Below, piece by piece: positions 13,753 to 22,471 of a stretch of 26,822 bases of DNA. Position numbers and translations under genes: made by a program. Source of the stretch: an uncultured Bacilli bacterium (GTDB lineage: Bacteria; Bacillota_I; Bacilli_A; RF39; UBA660). The notes under the pieces were generated by a model. It was given only the letters and a program-made list of their open reading frames with translations, did no database searches and had not been told where the DNA came from. The stretch is taken from positions 1-26,822 of the forward strand of contig CANRCI010000008.1 of assembly GCA_947629075.1 (NCBI GenBank). Direction: 5' to 3'. Position 1 is the stretch's first letter; the number at the start of each line of letters is the position of its first letter.

Positions 13753-15819
13753 TTATTCTTTAATAATATTTTTACTACAGTAATACGTTATCAAGAAATA
13801 TCCACCATAGATAATGACAATAAATATGGCAGTTGTAATGATGGATGGTAGTAATTGATCATTACCAAATACTTCTAGTATTTTAACCGCAAACATTATA
13901 CCGAAGACAGAATGAATCAAAGCAAGTATTAACGGTAACATAAAGAAGATAGCAATTTGTCTAAATAATGCTTTATTAATCATGTTCTCATCAGTACCAA
14001 TCTTTCTTAACATTCTAAATCTTTCTTTGTTATCACTACTTTCAGATAATTCTTTTAAACCTAAAATTGCAGCACTACTGATTAAGAAAATGACTCCTAA
14101 ATAAAGACCGATAAATGTAACCATTGCCGATAATCCTGTTGTTGCTTCTCTAATAGCAAGTTTAGTTGAACCACTTGGAAATAAATAGTCATTTGCTTTT
14201 ACATCTTTATCCATTTTATTTATATTATTTTCTATTTCTGTTATTTCTTCTCTATTTGTCGTTTTATAATTACCTATTAAATGATTTTGTACTAAGTATT
14301 CTTCATCGACAACATTATCAGGTACCAATATAAGCCCAGTATTAATATGTTGACTAGACATTTCTAAAAATCCATCTTGGCATGAATCATATTTAGGTTT
14401 TAGAGTATGTCCGAATAGATTAATCGTTTCACCGTTTTTAAGAGCAACATTTCTAATACTAACCATTGATTTAAAATCAGCAACAATAATATATTCATCA
14501 TCGTTTAAGGAATACTCTTTGATGCCATAAAATTTAGCTACTTTATTGTAATCACTTATTTTCATAATAGATTCCATTGTATCATAAGCTAAAAACGGAA
14601 ATTGTGTTTTGATACTATCCAACTTTGATCCTAAAGTGTGATTCATCGTTAAATTCTTTGTTGCATAAGTATTAATTTCTATATAATCTTTAAAGTAAGA
14701 AGTAATATCAAAATTAAACAATTCAAACATTTCTTTAGCTGTATAGTGAGAGTTTTTTATTTGTGAATCGTTATATCCATATTTTCGATATTTTTCATAA
14801 TATTTATCCATATTCATATTAGCTGTAAACATCGCATCAGCTGGAGCAAGTTTTCTAATATTAGCGTTCATCGAATTTTTAACCGTAAGACAAGATGATA
14901 ATAGACATATTGTTATAAATAACATTAAACAAATAATTGTGGTTGAAAATACTGTTGTGTTAATTTTACTTGAAAACTGTCTTAATGTAAAACTATTTAA
15001 TCCTTTGTAATAGAACTTCTTGATACTCATTGCTATTCTTAAGATTAATCCTGATAAAGACCAGAAAATAAAGAACGTACTTACTGCACCCATGATAATA
15101 GGTTTTATTATATCAGTTACTTTTTGTAAAGTAAGAAAATCATGAGTAACTATGTAATAAGCTCTTCCTAAAACAATGACTGAAATGATAAATATGGCGA
15201 TGCATAGATAAGGATTTTTTAATTTAATCTCTTCACTTGTCTTAGCTCCATTTAATAGATCGATCAATTTACATTTACTGACACTTAACGTATTAAATAT
15301 CATGACAAGTAAATACATAATACTAAAATAGATGATCGTTTTAATACAAGCAGAAGTGGAAAAGACAAAGGCAAATTTAGTCAGATTGGCTTCAAACATA
15401 TTGGCAACTACTAAACTCATCAATTGTGATAGAAGTACCCCTGCTCCTAGTCCTACAATCAAAGATAAAATACCAATGAACAGTGTTTCAAAAAATAATA
15501 TTAGTGATATTTTTCTCTTACTCATACCGAGCGTTAGATAAACTCCAAATTCTTTGTTTCGTCTTTTCATTAAGAATCGCGATGCATAAATAATTAAGAA
15601 ACCTAGTATAAATGAAACGAAGACACTGACACTGGATAACATAGTCATCATGAGATCAATCAATTCTTCGGTTGATGAAGAGACATCCATCATTACAGTT
15701 TGACTGTCAAGGGCATTAAACACATAAAAGATGGCTACTCCTAAAATGAGAGTAAAAAAGTAGATGGCATAATCTTTAATACTCTTCTTGATATTTTTTA
15801 ATGACAATTTATAAAGCAT
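13753..15819 (-). CDS. BceB-like ABC transporter permease (FtsX family)
   Basis: This 688-residue permease has about ten membrane segments. The first four surround an FtsX-type region with RRNKEFGVYLTLGMSKRKI in a cytoplasmic loop. A large extracellular domain of about 220 residues (roughly 330-550) lies between segments 7 and 8, the hallmark of BceB-type transporters that recognise or protect cell-wall lipid targets of peptide antibiotics. It ends with the repeated loop RFRMLRKIGTDENMINKAL and three membrane segments. Its start overlaps the ATPase gene by 11 bp. With the adjacent sensor kinase, which lacks its own sensory domain, it should form a flux-sensing complex. Ligand specificity (bacitracin, lantibiotics or other) cannot be read from the sequence. 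Confidence 0.92.
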   Translation of the reverse strand: MLYKLSLKNIKKSIKDYAIYFFTLILGVAIFYVFNALDSQTVMMDVSSSTEELIDLMMTMLSSVSVFVSFILGFLIIYASRFLMKRRNKEFGVYLTLGMSKRKISLILFFETLFIGILSLIVGLGAGVLLSQLMSLVVANMFEANLTKFAFVFSTSACIKTIIYFSIMYLLVMIFNTLSVSKCKLIDLLNGAKTSEEIKLKNPYLCIAIFIISVIVLGRAYYIVTHDFLTLQKVTDIIKPIIMGAVSTFFIFWSLSGLILRIAMSIKKFYYKGLNSFTLRQFSSKINTTVFSTTIICLMLFITICLLSSCLTVKNSMNANIRKLAPADAMFTANMNMDKYYEKYRKYGYNDSQIKNSHYTAKEMFELFNFDITSYFKDYIEINTYATKNLTMNHTLGSKLDSIKTQFPFLAYDTMESIMKISDYNKVAKFYGIKEYSLNDDEYIIVADFKSMVSIRNVALKNGETINLFGHTLKPKYDSCQDGFLEMSSQHINTGLILVPDNVVDEEYLVQNHLIGNYKTTNREEITEIENNINKMDKDVKANDYLFPSGSTKLAIREATTGLSAMVTFIGLYLGVIFLISSAAILGLKELSESSDNKERFRMLRKIGTDENMINKALFRQIAIFFMLPLILALIHSVFGIMFAVKILEVFGNDQLLPSIITTAIFIVIIYGGYFLITYYCSKNIIKE

Positions 15820-16576
15820 TGTTTAAATCTCCACCGAGTAAAGTAACAATATCGATTATTTTATCAAAAAATTCTTTACGAGAATCTCTACCTTTACGAA
15901 TCTCCTTAAAGATTTTACCATCTTTGATAAAGATAACACGACTAGCATAAGAGGCGGTAAAAGCATCGTGAGTCACCATGAGAATTGTCGCATTCATCGC
16001 TTCATTTAAATAATTAAATCGCTCTAGTAACATGCGTGACGATTTAGAATCAAGGGCTCCGGTTGGTTCATCGGCAAGTACTAACTTCGGTTTAGTAATG
16101 ATTGCTCTAGCTGATGCTACACGCTGCTTTTGGCCACCACTCATCTGATATGGATATTTATTTAAGATTTCTCTGATATCGAGCTCTCCAGCAACTCGTT
16201 TTACTCTTTTATCTATTTCTTCACTTTTAACACCCTGAATCGATAGAGCAAGGGCAATGTTTTCGTAAGCAGTAAGAGTATCTAATAGATTAAAATCTTG
16301 AAAGATAAATCCTAACTCTTCTCTTCTAAATTTATTTAAATCATTTCCCTTTAATTTAGTAATATCAACACCATCGACATAGATGTGCCCAGATGTTACG
16401 TGATCAATAGTTGATATACAATTTAAAAGAGTTGTCTTTCCTGAACCAGATGCTCCCATAATCGCAACAAACTCACCTTTATCGACATCAAAAGATAAAT
16501 TATCAATTGCTTTCGTTAGAGATGAACGACTACCATAATACTTTTCAATTTTATTGACTTTTAAAATGTTTTCCAT
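15809..16576 (-). CDS. BceA-like ABC transporter ATPase
   Basis: This 255-residue nucleotide-binding subunit powers the BceB-like permease encoded next. Walker A is GASGSGKTT (41-49), the Q-loop Gln is near 93, the signature MSGGQKQR is at 145-152, Walker B is LVLADE (165-170), and the switch His is about 203 (MVTHD). It belongs to the MacB/LolD-like group with the usual extra residues after the switch region. AAAGGAG precedes the ATG. The gene follows a BceR-like box by 68 bp, so induction by the adjacent two-component system is expected. Confidence 0.95.
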   Translation of the reverse strand: MENILKVNKIEKYYGSRSSLTKAIDNLSFDVDKGEFVAIMGASGSGKTTLLNCISTIDHVTSGHIYVDGVDITKLKGNDLNKFRREELGFIFQDFNLLDTLTAYENIALALSIQGVKSEEIDKRVKRVAGELDIREILNKYPYQMSGGQKQRVASARAIITKPKLVLADEPTGALDSKSSRMLLERFNYLNEAMNATILMVTHDAFTASYASRVIFIKDGKIFKEIRKGRDSRKEFFDKIIDIVTLLGGDLNNAL

Positions 16577-16644
16577 ATAAAACTCCTTTCATTACCATCA
16601 TAAAATAAAAATATTGCGTTGTCGTTTTTCTAACATTACTAATT

Positions 16645-16660
16645 ATTACAGTTTTGTAAT
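16645..16660. promoter_or_regulatory. BceR-like response-regulator binding box
   Basis: ATTACA-GTTT-TGTAAT is a perfect inverted repeat that matches the TNACA-N4-TGTAA form I recall for BceR-type regulator sites. It lies in the 84-bp gap upstream of the ABC transporter genes, directly next to the kinase stop codon, where an activator site for the transporter promoter would be expected. No clear -35/-10 pair was assigned. Confidence 0.7.
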
Positions 16661-17662
16661 CTACTTGACTACATCGTAATATTTGTTTTTAGCAAACGTA
16701 ATTTTAACTTTGGTATATTTCCCCTTTTCCGACTCAATCGATATCTCATGCCCCAATTTTTCACACATGTTTTTACATATGTTAAGTCCCATCCCAGTCG
16801 ATTTATTTTTAATCCTTCCATTCTCACCAGTAAAACTTTTATCGAAGACATATTTAATATCTGACTTACTAATACCAATTCCATTATCCCAAACTGTTAA
16901 AACGGTTTTTTCATCATCTTCAGAAGTAGATATTTTTACCAAAGAATCAGTATCTCTTTTATATTGAATACTATTACTTATTATTTGACCTAAAATAAAT
17001 TCTAACCACTTGGAATCAGTTAAAACTTTACCAGCATTATTAGATACCGAAAAATCGATTTTTTGACTTAGAAGATCATCCATATATTTTAAACTGACAT
17101 TCTTGATAACTTTTTGAATATCGACTTCTTTGATCAAATAATCTTTATAAGCATTTTCACTTCGTGCGTAATACAGAACTTGTAAAACACAATCATCAAT
17201 TCTTTTAAGTTGTTTAATCAATTTTTTATTGTTGTTTAAACTCAACATTAAACTAGAAAGAGGTATTTTTACCTCGTGAATCCACATCTCGATATAATCT
17301 TTGAAATCGTTTAAATGTTCTTGAATATTATTGATGTTTTCACTCATCGATTTATTCACATCGTACATAGCACGATACAACAGGTTTCCTTCATAAAAAT
17401 GTGGTTCATTTAATGTTTCTAAAACGAGATAAGCTTTATCTAATCTCTCGATATTTAAAAACAAATTATTATAAAAATTTACTTTTCTAAAGTAATCAAT
17501 TAGTAAAATGGTCAACAATGACAAAAAAAGAATAGTAGTAATACCGATGATTAAATAAGAATCAGCTTTAAAAGCCATAAGCATTAACATAATTACTAAA
17601 TATGAAAAACCATAAATAATAAATATATACATTTTATCTTTTAAATAGTTACTTACTTTCAT
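16661..17662 (-). CDS. BceS-like intramembrane-sensing histidine kinase
   Basis: This 333-residue kinase has only two membrane segments (about 11-31 and 36-56) joined by a very short loop, so it has no extracellular sensor domain. This is the design of BceS-type kinases that read the state of a partner ABC transporter. The phosphoacceptor is His129 in MWIHEVKIPLSSL. The ATPase part has the N box (ILGQIISNSIQY), DNGIGI and GMGLNICKN. Its start overlaps the regulator gene by 4 bp (ATGA). It should autophosphorylate in response to antibiotic-dependent activity of the BceAB-like transporter and pass the phosphate to the regulator. Confidence 0.94.
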   Translation of the reverse strand: MKVSNYLKDKMYIFIIYGFSYLVIMLMLMAFKADSYLIIGITTILFLSLLTILLIDYFRKVNFYNNLFLNIERLDKAYLVLETLNEPHFYEGNLLYRAMYDVNKSMSENINNIQEHLNDFKDYIEMWIHEVKIPLSSLMLSLNNNKKLIKQLKRIDDCVLQVLYYARSENAYKDYLIKEVDIQKVIKNVSLKYMDDLLSQKIDFSVSNNAGKVLTDSKWLEFILGQIISNSIQYKRDTDSLVKISTSEDDEKTVLTVWDNGIGISKSDIKYVFDKSFTGENGRIKNKSTGMGLNICKNMCEKLGHEISIESEKGKYTKVKITFAKNKYYDVVK

Positions 17663-18321
17663 AATAAAATATACCCCTGACCTTTTCTCGTCTCGATAGC
17701 GTCGGAATAACCGACACTTTTTAATTTAGAACGCAATCTACTTATATTGACCGTTAAAGCATTATCATTGATAAATTCATCGTTATTCCACAGATCAGTC
17801 ATTAGTTCATCACGAGTGACAATTGTGTTTTGATGGTTTAACAGATAACAGAATATAATCATTTCGTTTTTAGTTAAAATTATCTTTTTATCTTCTTTTT
17901 CGATGAGACCTTTACTAATGTTTATTTTTAAATCGCGATATGTAAGAAGGTTTAAATCGCCATTATATCTTTTGAGAACTGCCCCGATTCTGAGTAGTAA
18001 AATGTTGGGATTGTAAGGCTTGGTAATATAGTCATCTGCGCCATACGATATCGATAAGGCTTCATCAGTCTCCGAAACTTTACTAGTTACCATAATGACT
18101 GGTACACTGGATTCTTTTCGTAACTGTTTTAGTAATTCTTCACCGTTTAAATAAGGAATGTTTATGTCTAAAAGTACTAAATCGCTATTGGAAGCAATGA
18201 TCGTATCTAAACAATTTTCAAAATTCTCAACTACTAATGCTTCATAACCACTATTTTCAAGTAAAGATCTCATCTCTTCTCTAACTTCACGGTCATCCTC
18301 TACTATCATTATTTTCTTCAT
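17659..18321 (-). CDS. BceR-like OmpR-family response regulator
   Basis: This 220-residue regulator has a receiver domain (1-115) with the acidic pair Asp9/Asp10, phosphorylation site Asp52 (LVLLDINIP) and the conserved Lys101 (ITKPYNP). The C-terminal winged-helix OmpR/PhoB DNA-binding domain runs from about 125 to 219 (LTKNEMIIFCYLL, VNISRLRSKL, ETRKGQGYILL). It ends in TGA overlapping the kinase ATG, evidence that TGA is a stop in this organism. The likely target is the inverted repeat at 16645-16660 before the transporter genes. Direct TTACA-type repeats also lie upstream of its own start (about 18361-18377), but I could not fit a promoter to them. Confidence 0.94.
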   Translation of the reverse strand: MKKIMIVEDDREVREEMRSLLENSGYEALVVENFENCLDTIIASNSDLVLLDINIPYLNGEELLKQLRKESSVPVIMVTSKVSETDEALSISYGADDYITKPYNPNILLLRIGAVLKRYNGDLNLLTYRDLKINISKGLIEKEDKKIILTKNEMIIFCYLLNHQNTIVTRDELMTDLWNNDEFINDNALTVNISRLRSKLKSVGYSDAIETRKGQGYILL

Positions 18322-18380
18322 TTAATCACCACTTATCTATTATTATACCTTATTATAAATTTTACAACCTTACAATTTTG

Positions 18381-18412
18381 AAACAAAAAAGTAAATTCAA
18401 AAGAATTTACTT
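18381..18412 (-). terminator. intrinsic terminator of the cyclophilin-like gene
   Basis: AAGTAAATTC (18389-18398) and GAATTTACTT (18403-18412) form a perfect 10-bp stem with an AAAA loop (plus strand). On the minus strand it continues into a T-rich run. It lies 17 bp after the stop of the gene at 18430 and separates it from the two-component genes. Confidence 0.85.
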
Positions 18413-18429
18413 ATAAAATTAATAGCTAT

Positions 18430-18915
18430 TTAGTGAGTTATTTCAACTGTGACATTGCCATTACCTAAAGCTTCACTGAAACCACTCACATCATCGATTT
18501 GACCGATTCTTGTATAATCGTAAGAAGTATCAAAAGATTTATAGAAAAGTACTAAACAATTATTACCGAACAACATAATGTCCCCAACCTCTATTCTTTT
18601 AGGACTATAACTAGAAGTAGGTAAATTATCATCTAAATAATAATATTTTTCGTTACCATTAAGTTCACTCATATTTAACTCTAGTGGTAACATCGTAACA
18701 AACTTTTTCGTCGTTTCACTATCGACTAAACTAGCCGTAAAACTTTTACCATTGACAATAATATTTATCTTTAAATCCATATCTTTCTCACTTCTCTTTT
18801 CTAAGTTATCATTACTATTATCATTCAACTTATCTCTATTCGTAAAACTATAAACAGTAAGACCAATAATTAAAGTTAAAATTACTAATATTACTAAACC
18901 ATAAATCTTTTTCAT
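18430..18915 (-). CDS. membrane-anchored cyclophilin-like fold protein
   Basis: This 161-residue protein has an N-terminal signal/anchor (5-24), a polar linker, then a domain starting near residue 48. The domain contains MLPLELNMSELNGNEKYYYL, LPTSSYSPKRIEVGDIMLFG and NCLVLFYKSF, the pattern of the bacterial cyclophilin-like family (related to PF18050). These share the cyclophilin beta-barrel but usually lack the residues for prolyl isomerase activity, and their function is mostly unknown. It is probably outside the cell, tethered to the membrane. The ATG has no ribosome site of its own; a 6-codon minicistron with a strong AAGGAGG ends immediately before it. It is probably transcribed with the SGNH hydrolase gene upstream. 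Confidence 0.78.
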   Translation of the reverse strand: MKKIYGLVILVILTLIIGLTVYSFTNRDKLNDNSNDNLEKRSEKDMDLKINIIVNGKSFTASLVDSETTKKFVTMLPLELNMSELNGNEKYYYLDDNLPTSSYSPKRIEVGDIMLFGNNCLVLFYKSFDTSYDYTRIGQIDDVSGFSEALGNGNVTVEITH

Positions 18916-18936
18916 TTAAACGCAACTAGAAAACAT
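18916..18936 (-). CDS. possible 6-codon leader minicistron (MFSSCV)
   Basis: AAGGAGG (18947-18953) lies 10 nt before an ATG at 18936 that opens six codons ending in TAA at 18918-18916. The next base starts the ATG of the cyclophilin-like gene, in the same frame. The strong ribosome site therefore serves this minicistron, and the main gene would be reached by reinitiation or coupling. Alternatively, the TAA is a recent mutation that cut off a longer N-terminus. Confidence 0.4.
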   Translation of the reverse strand: MFSSCV

Positions 18937-18951
18937 CGCCAGTTATCCTCC

Positions 18952-19914
18952 TTATAAGTCTTGTTTACTTTTGTAAACTTTATAACAATAATTCCACTCT
19001 CGATAATTATCATCACTTCTATGATCGACAACTATTCCCATATCTTGTAAGTATTGTCCCAAAAATTTTGATACTTTAACTGCACCTTGGTAATTTAAAT
19101 GCCTTCCCTTATCTCTAGTCTCCGTTTTCCAATCGATATCTAACGCAGGTTCTAAATTCAAATCTAAAAACTCAACTCCATATTTACTAGCTAGATTTTT
19201 AACCGTCGAATGTTTCGCATAATTCCAAGTACGCATATTAGGATTACTCATAAATATCAACTCGATATCATTATCTTTACATAGATCAACGATTTTCTCG
19301 ATATATATCAAATTGTCTTGAGGTATCTTTCTTTTTTTATTATTCGGCTTCATATAATTTTTCTTTTTAGCTGGAAGAACTCCCGTTAAATATTTAAAGC
19401 CTTTACTGTAGTTAACCGTATCAAATTTATCATCGTTATTCAAAAAATTAAATAGATATTTTTTCCAGTTATCGTGATAGTTCATAATCGGAATATATTT
19501 AGTAATCATCTTTTTAGAGTCGTAATACCAAGGTCTATTTTGGGGATCGCGAAATAGAACATCAGCCTCGACAAAAACAACTTGTGGCGATTGACTAGCG
19601 ACGATAAATTTTAAATTGTCATAAGTATCACTAATTATTTGCGCAGCATTAGCGATATCATAACTAGTATATCCATAATCGTGCCATATCTCCATTGGAG
19701 AAATAGCTGAGTAAACTAAACTATCTCCTAGAAAAATGACATCGACAGTATTTTCTTTCTCACCAAGAATTTCATGACTTGATGTATTAATAATTCCGAA
19801 TTTATTGACATAGCCCTTTTGAGGTAATAAAAGATAAGAAAAAAGTTCAAACAGCAATATAAATATTACACCAAAAATTATAGATTTTATAACATTCTTT
19901 ACTACATTATTCAT
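18952..19914 (-). CDS. membrane-anchored SGNH/GDSL hydrolase
   Basis: This 320-residue protein has one N-terminal membrane segment (10-31) and an external SGNH-like domain. Block I is VIFLGDSLVYSAISP with nucleophile Ser65. Block V is DKGRHLNYQGAVKVSKFLG with His272 and an upstream Asp268. The segment LIFMSNPNMRTWNY is in the place of block III. Such proteins often act on acyl groups of exopolysaccharide or teichoic acid, but no MBOAT acyltransferase lies in this window, so the substrate is open. AGGTGAGAGA precedes the ATG, and a promoter candidate lies at 19945-19973. It is followed after 36 bp by the cyclophilin-like gene. Confidence 0.83.
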   Translation of the reverse strand: MNNVVKNVIKSIIFGVIFILLFELFSYLLLPQKGYVNKFGIINTSSHEILGEKENTVDVIFLGDSLVYSAISPMEIWHDYGYTSYDIANAAQIISDTYDNLKFIVASQSPQVVFVEADVLFRDPQNRPWYYDSKKMITKYIPIMNYHDNWKKYLFNFLNNDDKFDTVNYSKGFKYLTGVLPAKKKNYMKPNNKKRKIPQDNLIYIEKIVDLCKDNDIELIFMSNPNMRTWNYAKHSTVKNLASKYGVEFLDLNLEPALDIDWKTETRDKGRHLNYQGAVKVSKFLGQYLQDMGIVVDHRSDDNYREWNYCYKVYKSKQDL

Positions 19915-19944
19915 TCTCTCACCTGATACTTCTCTACATCAATA

Positions 19945-19973
19945 ATTATATAATAGTTAAATTTTCCAGTCTA
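19945..19973 (-). promoter_or_regulatory. promoter candidate for SGNH hydrolase gene
   Basis: On the minus strand TATAAT (19945-19950) is a perfect -10, with TAGACT (19968-19973; 4/6 match) exactly 17 bp upstream. It lies about 30 bp before the ATG in the 95-bp gap following the 175-residue gene. Confidence 0.55.
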
Positions 19974-20009
19974 TATATTTGGGGTTGCTAAATGTTGAAT
20001 TCAAATTTC

Positions 20010-20537
20010 TCAATAATTGATTTCTGTGGAATCCAAATATGAATAATGTTTTTCTATCTTTTTTAAGTTTTCATCACGAAGTAAATTTATATCATATCTA
20101 GATATTTGATTGTACATCTTTTTGGGAAATATTTTCTTCATCGAAGAAGCATAATTACTTCCATCGAGCGGAATTTCATATCTTACAACTTTGTCATTTC
20201 TAAAAGTAAATTTATAAGCCATTGAACTGCCAGAACCACTGTAAAGTTTTTGATCTTTGACGTAATAAGACTCTTCTAAAATCCACATGTAAGCATATTG
20301 ATATTTATCATCACTACTGATGCCAAAACCGTGATATGAAATTATCTGTTGATAATCATCTCCACGATGTAAATCGTCTTTGTGACTACGTAAATAATCG
20401 ATCGCCACATCGTATAAATAGTCATGTCCCTTAATATAGTTCGTCCTATCATAAAATAAGTTAAACAAAATAATTCCTATTACCCCAATTAATAATAGAA
20501 TTAAAATAAAAATGGTAATCTCTATTTTCTTTTTCAT
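20010..20537 (-). CDS. membrane-anchored protein of unknown function
   Basis: I do not recognise a family for this 175-residue protein. It has a Lys-rich start and one strong hydrophobic segment (about 6-29), then a polar domain of about 145 residues rich in Tyr and charged residues (YQQIISYHGFGISSDDKYQYAYMWILEESYYV). The second half is basic. The predicted topology places the domain outside. It starts 5 bp after the DUF1848 gene ends, so the two are likely co-transcribed. AGAGG lies close to the ATG. Confidence 0.7.
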   Translation of the reverse strand: MKKKIEITIFILILLLIGVIGIILFNLFYDRTNYIKGHDYLYDVAIDYLRSHKDDLHRGDDYQQIISYHGFGISSDDKYQYAYMWILEESYYVKDQKLYSGSGSSMAYKFTFRNDKVVRYEIPLDGSNYASSMKKIFPKKMYNQISRYDINLLRDENLKKIEKHYSYLDSTEINY

Positions 20538-20542
20538 AACCT

Positions 20543-21430
20543 CTACTTGAACCTTTCCTTTATTATATCATCGCTTTCAAGCCTTCCCACTAACATCGTC
20601 GAATTATTATCATGATTTTTAAAATTAATTGCTACCTGTCTCTCATCGTAATTGGCATAACAATATTTACAAAAATGTTGACACGAATTGTAAACACCGA
20701 TGTCAACCATCTCGACACAATTACATTTTCCACCTTTTCTAGCTGTCCAATTTTTATATTTTTTACCAGTTAAAATGTAAGCCATTTGATGGGATAGACA
20801 TTCACCAATCTTGAATCCATATTCACTTAGATTGCGTTCTTCAAAACAAGTTTGAACCGTCATATTATGTTCTTTAACACTTCTACTAAAGCTAGTTCCA
20901 ATTTCTCTGTAATCTTCCTCAGTAAAATCTTTAAGGCGTAAAGTTTTCATATTAGCGCGAACATTTTTATAATCGTCGATAAAAGAAACAATGATACTTG
21001 TGACATAACCATCTAAAAGAGAACACATTCGTTCAAAAGCTTTTTTATGATATGTAACACTATATTTATCACTCAAAAATATCGGATCATATCTAACATA
21101 TAAATTGTCCTTGCCAATTATCTGAGATAACTCTTTTATGGCATCAATTATTTTATTTTTATCGGGAACATTCGGTTCAATATCTTTTTTATAAGGAGTT
21201 AAAGTAACATGAAATAAAATCGGTTTAGTAATTTCTTTTAGATGTTTAAGAATGGGAATAGGATTTTTAGTACAAAAAAGAATGGCATCGACATTTTCAA
21301 AATTAATTCTACTGACGAGTTTACGGTTATAAGGATTTCTAACATCGACAAAACCCTCTCTATATCTCTTCATAAACCAATCGGTATAAAAGGCCACTAT
21401 ATCGGTACGACCACTGACGTTTAATATCAT
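20543..21430 (-). CDS. DUF1848 family iron-sulfur protein
   Basis: This 295-residue soluble protein matches the DUF1848 family. It begins with VSGRTDIVAFYTDWFMKR (5-22) and RNPYNRKLVSRI, then CTKNPIPIL, VRYDPIFLS (112-120) and IIVSFIDDY. The C-terminal part has KCNCVEMVDIGVYNSC followed by CQHFCKYCYAN (Cys250, Cys254, Cys257), a CxxxCxxC cluster like that of radical SAM enzymes but at the other end of the protein. Function is not established; a radical-SAM-related barrel is likely. The start is 1 bp after the stop of the YjbR-EVE-like gene, so the two are coupled. Confidence 0.88.
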   Translation of the reverse strand: MILNVSGRTDIVAFYTDWFMKRYREGFVDVRNPYNRKLVSRINFENVDAILFCTKNPIPILKHLKEITKPILFHVTLTPYKKDIEPNVPDKNKIIDAIKELSQIIGKDNLYVRYDPIFLSDKYSVTYHKKAFERMCSLLDGYVTSIIVSFIDDYKNVRANMKTLRLKDFTEEDYREIGTSFSRSVKEHNMTVQTCFEERNLSEYGFKIGECLSHQMAYILTGKKYKNWTARKGGKCNCVEMVDIGVYNSCQHFCKYCYANYDERQVAINFKNHDNNSTMLVGRLESDDIIKERFK

Positions 21431-21431
21431 T

Positions 21432-22454
21432 TTATTTAGATAATTCCTTTTCCAATTCTTTTGGTACAGATCTAGGCCCTCTGATAGCTCTTATTCCGTA
21501 TTCATTCAGTTTAGTAAACGTAAATTCATCAGGTTTATATCTTTTAACCAATTTAATTTCCATAACTTTAGACATCTTAATATTTTTATCTTTATATTGA
21601 TGAGGAATATTAACTTTTACAACCTTACATTTATAAAAAATGGCAGAGTAAGGACTAGCAATGTACAAATAGACAGTATCACCAATCGTTAAATTATTGG
21701 ACTGTTTCCACCTAATCGTATCGGTATCATTAAAACAATTGATGACATCGTAATACTTGGGGTTAGCAGGTATTATCCACTCATGAGCACTTTCAGTAAA
21801 AGCATGGCTTTCAGTAACATACTCCATTATTTCATCATCACTAACAGTATCATCTAATAAAATAGTAATCCACTTCTTTTTATTCATATGATAAGCTCTG
21901 TAAAAGCCTTTTTTCTTGATCAAATCCGGTATTTTATTCTCATCTAATTTAAGATTTAATACTTCTACTTCTCTATCTTCACCATCTAATTTATTCTTAT
22001 TAATCGTCATAATAAGAGCATACCACTTCGCGTTATTAGGATTTCTAAAGATGCCATCTTCGGTCGAATCATCCCACGGAAATTCCGGTTCATCGTGATA
22101 TTTATCGATTATTAATTTAACGATTCTGTTGGTCTGATCAAAAACGAAGTAATTAGTAATGGCACAGTTAGTTCGAATATCGATTAAAAACTCTTCGAAC
22201 AGCGCTCTGATAGTGTTGACAAATTCACCAGTCTGTTCTTCAATGCGGTAGTTGACATATTCATCCCCAAAACTCAAATCGTAAATCTTTCCAACTACTG
22301 TCCCATCAGAGGAAATCATAACCTCTATTTTAAAAGAATCATCTAAAATATTTTTAGAAATGACATAATTTTCATCTGTTTTCTTAAATCCATAAGGAAT
22401 TAACTTATCAAATAATATTTTACTACGTTTAAATATTTCTCTTTCCATGTTCAC
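21432..22454 (-). CDS. YjbR/MmcQ domain fused to EVE/PUA-like domain
   Basis: This 340-residue cytoplasmic protein has three parts. Residues 1-100 are an uncharacterised alpha/beta region. Residues of about 105-220 form a YjbR/MmcQ (DUF419) domain (PEFPWDD, AKWYALIMTI, VEVLNLKLDENKIPDLIKKKGFYRAYHMNKKKW in part). Residues of about 224-325 have the layout of an EVE/PUA-like domain (EWIIPANPKYYDVINCF, IRWKQSNNLTIGDTVYLYIA, PYSAIFYKCKVV). EVE domains bind modified bases in DNA or RNA; YjbR domains have a CyaY-like fold with suggested DNA binding. The start is GTG at 22454 with GGTGATC upstream; an ATG two codons later is the alternative. A nucleic-acid-related role is likely, but the target is unknown. 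Confidence 0.78.
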   Translation of the reverse strand: MNMEREIFKRSKILFDKLIPYGFKKTDENYVISKNILDDSFKIEVMISSDGTVVGKIYDLSFGDEYVNYRIEEQTGEFVNTIRALFEEFLIDIRTNCAITNYFVFDQTNRIVKLIIDKYHDEPEFPWDDSTEDGIFRNPNNAKWYALIMTINKNKLDGEDREVEVLNLKLDENKIPDLIKKKGFYRAYHMNKKKWITILLDDTVSDDEIMEYVTESHAFTESAHEWIIPANPKYYDVINCFNDTDTIRWKQSNNLTIGDTVYLYIASPYSAIFYKCKVVKVNIPHQYKDKNIKMSKVMEIKLVKRYKPDEFTFTKLNEYGIRAIRGPRSVPKELEKELSK

Positions 22455-22471
22455 AACTGATCACCACAACT

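Noticed and set aside
16669..16884. 71-codon minus-strand frame inside the kinase gene
   Set aside because: It is a shifted-frame shadow of the intact kinase ATPase domain, which continues unbroken with DNGIGI and GMGLNI; there is no frameshift.
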